Assembly: GCA_934463345.1 (NCBI GenBank)
Contig: CAKSJL010000078.1
Coordinates: 1 to 7,886, forward strand
Origin: an uncultured Oscillospiraceae bacterium
GTDB taxonomy: Bacteria; Bacillota; Clostridia; Oscillospirales; Ruminococcaceae
DNA: 7,886 nucleotides
Reading direction: 5' to 3'
The notes beneath the pieces were generated by a model. It ran no database searches. It worked only from the letters and a program-made list of their open reading frames with translations, and was not told the origin of the DNA. How positions within the stretch are numbered: position 1 is the first letter of the stretch; the number at the start of each line of letters is the position of its first letter. The position numbers were made by a program, and so were the translations under genes. This document shows positions 6,591-7,886 of the stretch, one piece after another.

Positions 6591-6753
6591 TATAACCTGT
6601 CCACATAGAAATGTCACACATATTTTAGCAAACTTTGTCGATTGCTGCGTTAAAAAATCTCACCATACATCAGCATGCTTTCAATTTTTCGCCTTGCACT
6701 CGTCAAAATTATGCTCGAAAAGTCGCACACAATTTCTATGTAGGCATGTTCTA
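6591..6753. repeat. MITE-like long imperfect palindrome (163 bp)
   Basis: The two ends, 6591-6612 and 6732-6753, are inverted copies matching at 18 of 22 positions, including a perfect 10-bp block ACATAGAAAT (6603-6612) against ATTTCTATGT (6732-6741). The inverted similarity continues inward with gaps. GCAAACTTTGTCGA near 6628 matches the complement of the right arm around 6713-6698, and the TTAAAAAAT segment (6651-6659) faces ATTTTTCG (6684-6691). The centre contains the palindrome AGCATGCT (6672-6679). Both outer ends carry TA, compatible with a TA target duplication. It has no ORF. This is the structure of a miniature inverted-repeat element or a REP-type repeat; I cannot name the family. 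It begins 3 nt after the ktrA stop. Confidence 0.6.
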
Positions 6754-6803
6754 AAAGCCGGAGAGAACGTAAATAAAACTCTCCGGCTTTGTGCATTATT
6801 TTT
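6754..6803 (+). terminator. Terminator of ktrBA, convergent with sigK
   Basis: AAAGCCGGAGAG (6754-6765) pairs perfectly with CTCTCCGGCTTT (6779-6790) around a 13-nt loop, and TTATTTTT (6796-6803) follows 5 nt later. On the opposite strand the stem is followed only by TAGAACATG after its own TTT, so it would be a weaker stop for sigK transcripts, which also end here. The stem abuts the palindromic element without a gap. Confidence 0.78.
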
Positions 6804-6848
6804 GAGTCTATAGCTGTTTATCGCAAATCAGAGTATATTAGGGAATCG

Positions 6849-7544
6849 CTAATATGGGCTGTGGTCATACATTTTTTTTAGCTCGGCAAGAGCTTTTTTT
6901 TCAATGCGGGATACATACGACCTTGAAATTCCCAGCTTTTCAGCTACTTCACGCTGTGTTAACGAGTTGCAGCCATATATTCCGTATCTTAGTCTGATGA
7001 CCTCAAGTTCTCTCGGATCAAGGCACTTTTCTATATTCTTGTAAAGCTGAGCTGAACGTATCGACAGATCAACCTTTTCGATTATATCATCGCTGTCACT
7101 TATTATATCGCCAAGCGTCAGCTGATTTCCGTCCTTGTCAACTTCTATCGGTTCATCTATGTAAATATCAGACGCACTTTTCTTTCTTGAACGGAAATAC
7201 ATTAGTATTTCATTTTCAATACACCTGCTTGCATATGTAGCAAAGCGGTTTCCTTTAGTATAATCAAATGTTGAAACTGCCTTTATAAGACCAATTGTTC
7301 CGATTGAGATAAGCTCATCTTGTTCTTTTATGTTGGAATAATATTTTTTTATTATGTGGGCAACAAGTCTCAGATTGTGTTCTATAAGACGTGTCCTTGC
7401 ATTTTCATCTCCTTTTGACATAAGTTCAAAGGCTTCTGCTTCTTCACTTTTGGAAAGTGGTTTTGGAAAGACACTCTTGCTGTCAATATGCAGTGCAAAG
7501 AAAAAAAGCTTTGAAAGAATACTGTTGAGCAATTTTATAAACAT
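6849..7544 (-). CDS. sigK: RNA polymerase sporulation sigma factor sigma-K (pro-form)
   Basis: This sigma-70 family factor drives late mother-cell genes for spore coat and cortex. It has 231 aa, close to the Bacillus subtilis protein. The segment FPKPLSKSEEAEAFELMSKGDENARTRLIEHNLRLVAHI (from 26) matches the sigma-K signature closely. Region 2 covers about 52-120 (SIGTIGLIKAV, FATYASRCIENEILMYFR), and region 4 about 170-225, with a helix-turn-helix around LTQREVAEKLGISRSYVSRIEKKAL (195-219). Residues 1-20 are hydrophobic and basic (MFIKLLNSILSKLFFFALHI), like the pro-sequence removed by SpoIVFB. The frame is continuous, with no skin-type insertion. GGAGG lies 6 nt before the ATG. Sigma-E is the nearest alternative, but the FPxPLS start of the core favours sigma-K. 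Sporulation ability of the host is not proven by this gene. Confidence 0.9.
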   Translation of the reverse strand: MFIKLLNSILSKLFFFALHIDSKSVFPKPLSKSEEAEAFELMSKGDENARTRLIEHNLRLVAHIIKKYYSNIKEQDELISIGTIGLIKAVSTFDYTKGNRFATYASRCIENEILMYFRSRKKSASDIYIDEPIEVDKDGNQLTLGDIISDSDDIIEKVDLSIRSAQLYKNIEKCLDPRELEVIRLRYGIYGCNSLTQREVAEKLGISRSYVSRIEKKALAELKKMYDHSPY

Positions 7545-7566
7545 AACTAACCTCCATAGAGTATTC

Positions 7567-7586
7567 CGCTGTAAAGTAATACAGCG
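7567..7586 (-). promoter_or_regulatory. Hairpin in the sigK leader
   Basis: CGCTGTA and TACAGCG pair perfectly over 7 bp around a 6-nt loop, 11 nt upstream of the GGAGG ribosome site. There is no T run after it. It may stabilise the leader or modulate translation; function is unknown. Confidence 0.4.
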
Positions 7587-7598
7587 TTATTTTCATAA

Positions 7599-7627
7599 TA
7601 TGTATAACAGCTTGTATTTTATAATTC
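7599..7627 (-). promoter_or_regulatory. Possible sigma-E-like promoter of sigK
   Basis: On the minus strand GAATTAT (7627-7621) and TATACATA (7606-7599) are 14 nt apart. They partly match the sigma-E pattern known in Bacillus (ATATT-like -35, CATACAAT-like -10). A TACAAG in the spacer weakly resembles a SpoIIID site. Both matches are imperfect and the region is AT-rich, so chance is possible. The position, about 55 nt before the start codon, and the expected control of sigK by sigma-E and SpoIIID are the main support. Confidence 0.3.
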
Positions 7628-7796
7628 TGGAGAAATCAGTTTAAAAAAGTATTCTTTGAAAATACTATAAATAGCATAATTATGATTAAATCAGTGTTAA
7701 AAGGCTTTAAAGTATAAATTAATTGTACATAAATTACAGTTAAAGTTCAAATCAAGTGGGATGTATTGTACGAAAGATAAAAAAGCGAAAAAATGA
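7628..7796. other. AT-rich intergenic region without a recognisable gene
   Basis: No open frame with a ribosome site was found on either strand. The only structure seen is a weak minus-strand hairpin, AGTATT (7664-7659) with AATACT (7654-7649 region), followed by TTTTTT. It could be a very weak terminator upstream of sigK, but nothing on that strand to its right is visible for it to stop. Confidence 0.4.
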
Positions 7797-7825
7797 TTGA
7801 CAAGAGGGAAGATAGGTGATATAAT
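7797..7825 (+). promoter_or_regulatory. Perfect consensus promoter with extended -10, reading off the right edge
   Basis: TTGACA (7797-7802) and TATAAT (7820-7825) are separated by 17 nt, and TGA precedes the -10 (7817-7819), giving an extended -10 as well. This is as strong a vegetative promoter as sequence can show. Transcription would start near 7832 and leave the window after at least 54 nt without an ATG. The gene or RNA served is not in view. Confidence 0.85.
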
Positions 7826-7833
7826 AATAAAGC

Positions 7834-7886
7834 TGTCGAACGAGAGAGCGAGTGAGCGAGGCGGTCGAAACTTTTTTAAGAAAAGG
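7834..7886 (+). repeat. GAGCGAG repeat leader and start of a possible hairpin
   Basis: GAGCGAGT (7846-7853) is followed directly by GAGCGAGG (7854-7861), and GTCGAA occurs twice (7835-7840 and 7864-7869). CTTTT (7871-7875) can pair with AAAAG (7881-7885). The GGTCGAAACTTTT just before suggests that a longer stem would be completed beyond the window edge. Its resemblance to the left-edge GGCGAAACTTTT is noted under that entry. Confidence 0.4.

Noticed and set aside
6624..6640. TTTGTCGAT in the palindromic element as a Spo0A box
   Set aside because: One mismatch to a short consensus inside a repeat, with no promoter nearby.
6835..6855. ATATTAG/CTAATAT inverted repeat across the sigK stop codon as a terminator
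   Set aside because: The 7-bp stem is all weak pairs except one and has no T run on the minus strand; the nearby GC-rich stem at 6754-6790 is a better stop.

Overview
The window looks like chromosomal DNA from a low-to-mid GC anaerobic Clostridia-type Firmicute, probably close to Ruminococcus/Oscillospiraceae. The reasons are strong AGGAGG-type ribosome sites, near-consensus sigma-A promoters, the short ThiC form, a KtrB/KtrA potassium system and an uninterrupted pro-sigma-K gene. That placement is inference; nothing in the window fixes genus or species.

Layout. Positions 1-88 hold two short inverted repeats and no convincing gene. From 134 to 2911 on the minus strand lies a compact thiamine-pyrimidine operon in the order thiE-thiD-thiC, ending in a rho-independent terminator (89-121). 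It is preceded by a clear TPP (THI-element) riboswitch at about 2972-3050 and a hairpin (2936-2961) that probably forms the expression platform. The aptamer starts only about 10-15 nt after the stop codon of a branched-chain aminotransferase gene (ilvE, 3060-4127, minus). ilvE is itself preceded by an unrecognised 41-aa single-pass membrane protein gene (4154-4279, minus). No terminator separates ilvE from the riboswitch, so one long transcript from the extended -10 promoter near 4325 could cover all five genes, with the riboswitch controlling only the thi part.

Diverging from that unit, a perfect TTGACA-N17-TATAAT promoter (4437-4465) drives ktrB and ktrA on the plus strand. Together these encode a K+ uptake channel and its cytosolic RCK gating subunit. 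A 9-bp hairpin sits at the very 5' end of this mRNA, and a second hairpin lies between ktrB and ktrA. Just 3 nt past the ktrA stop is a 163-bp imperfect palindrome with 22-bp terminal inverted repeats, which looks like a MITE or REP-type element. It is followed by a strong terminator (6754-6803).

Converging from the right is sigK (6849-7544, minus), the late mother-cell sporulation sigma factor. It has an apparent hydrophobic pro-sequence, no skin-type interruption, a leader hairpin and a possible sigma-E-like promoter. The right edge carries a second perfect consensus promoter with an extended -10 (7797-7825). It reads out of the window through a GAGCGAG-repeat leader whose gene or RNA is not visible.

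No complete novel system is evident. The items most worth a second look are the palindromic element, the riboswitch placement and its alternative pairings, the 41-aa membrane protein, and the strong orphan promoter at the right edge.
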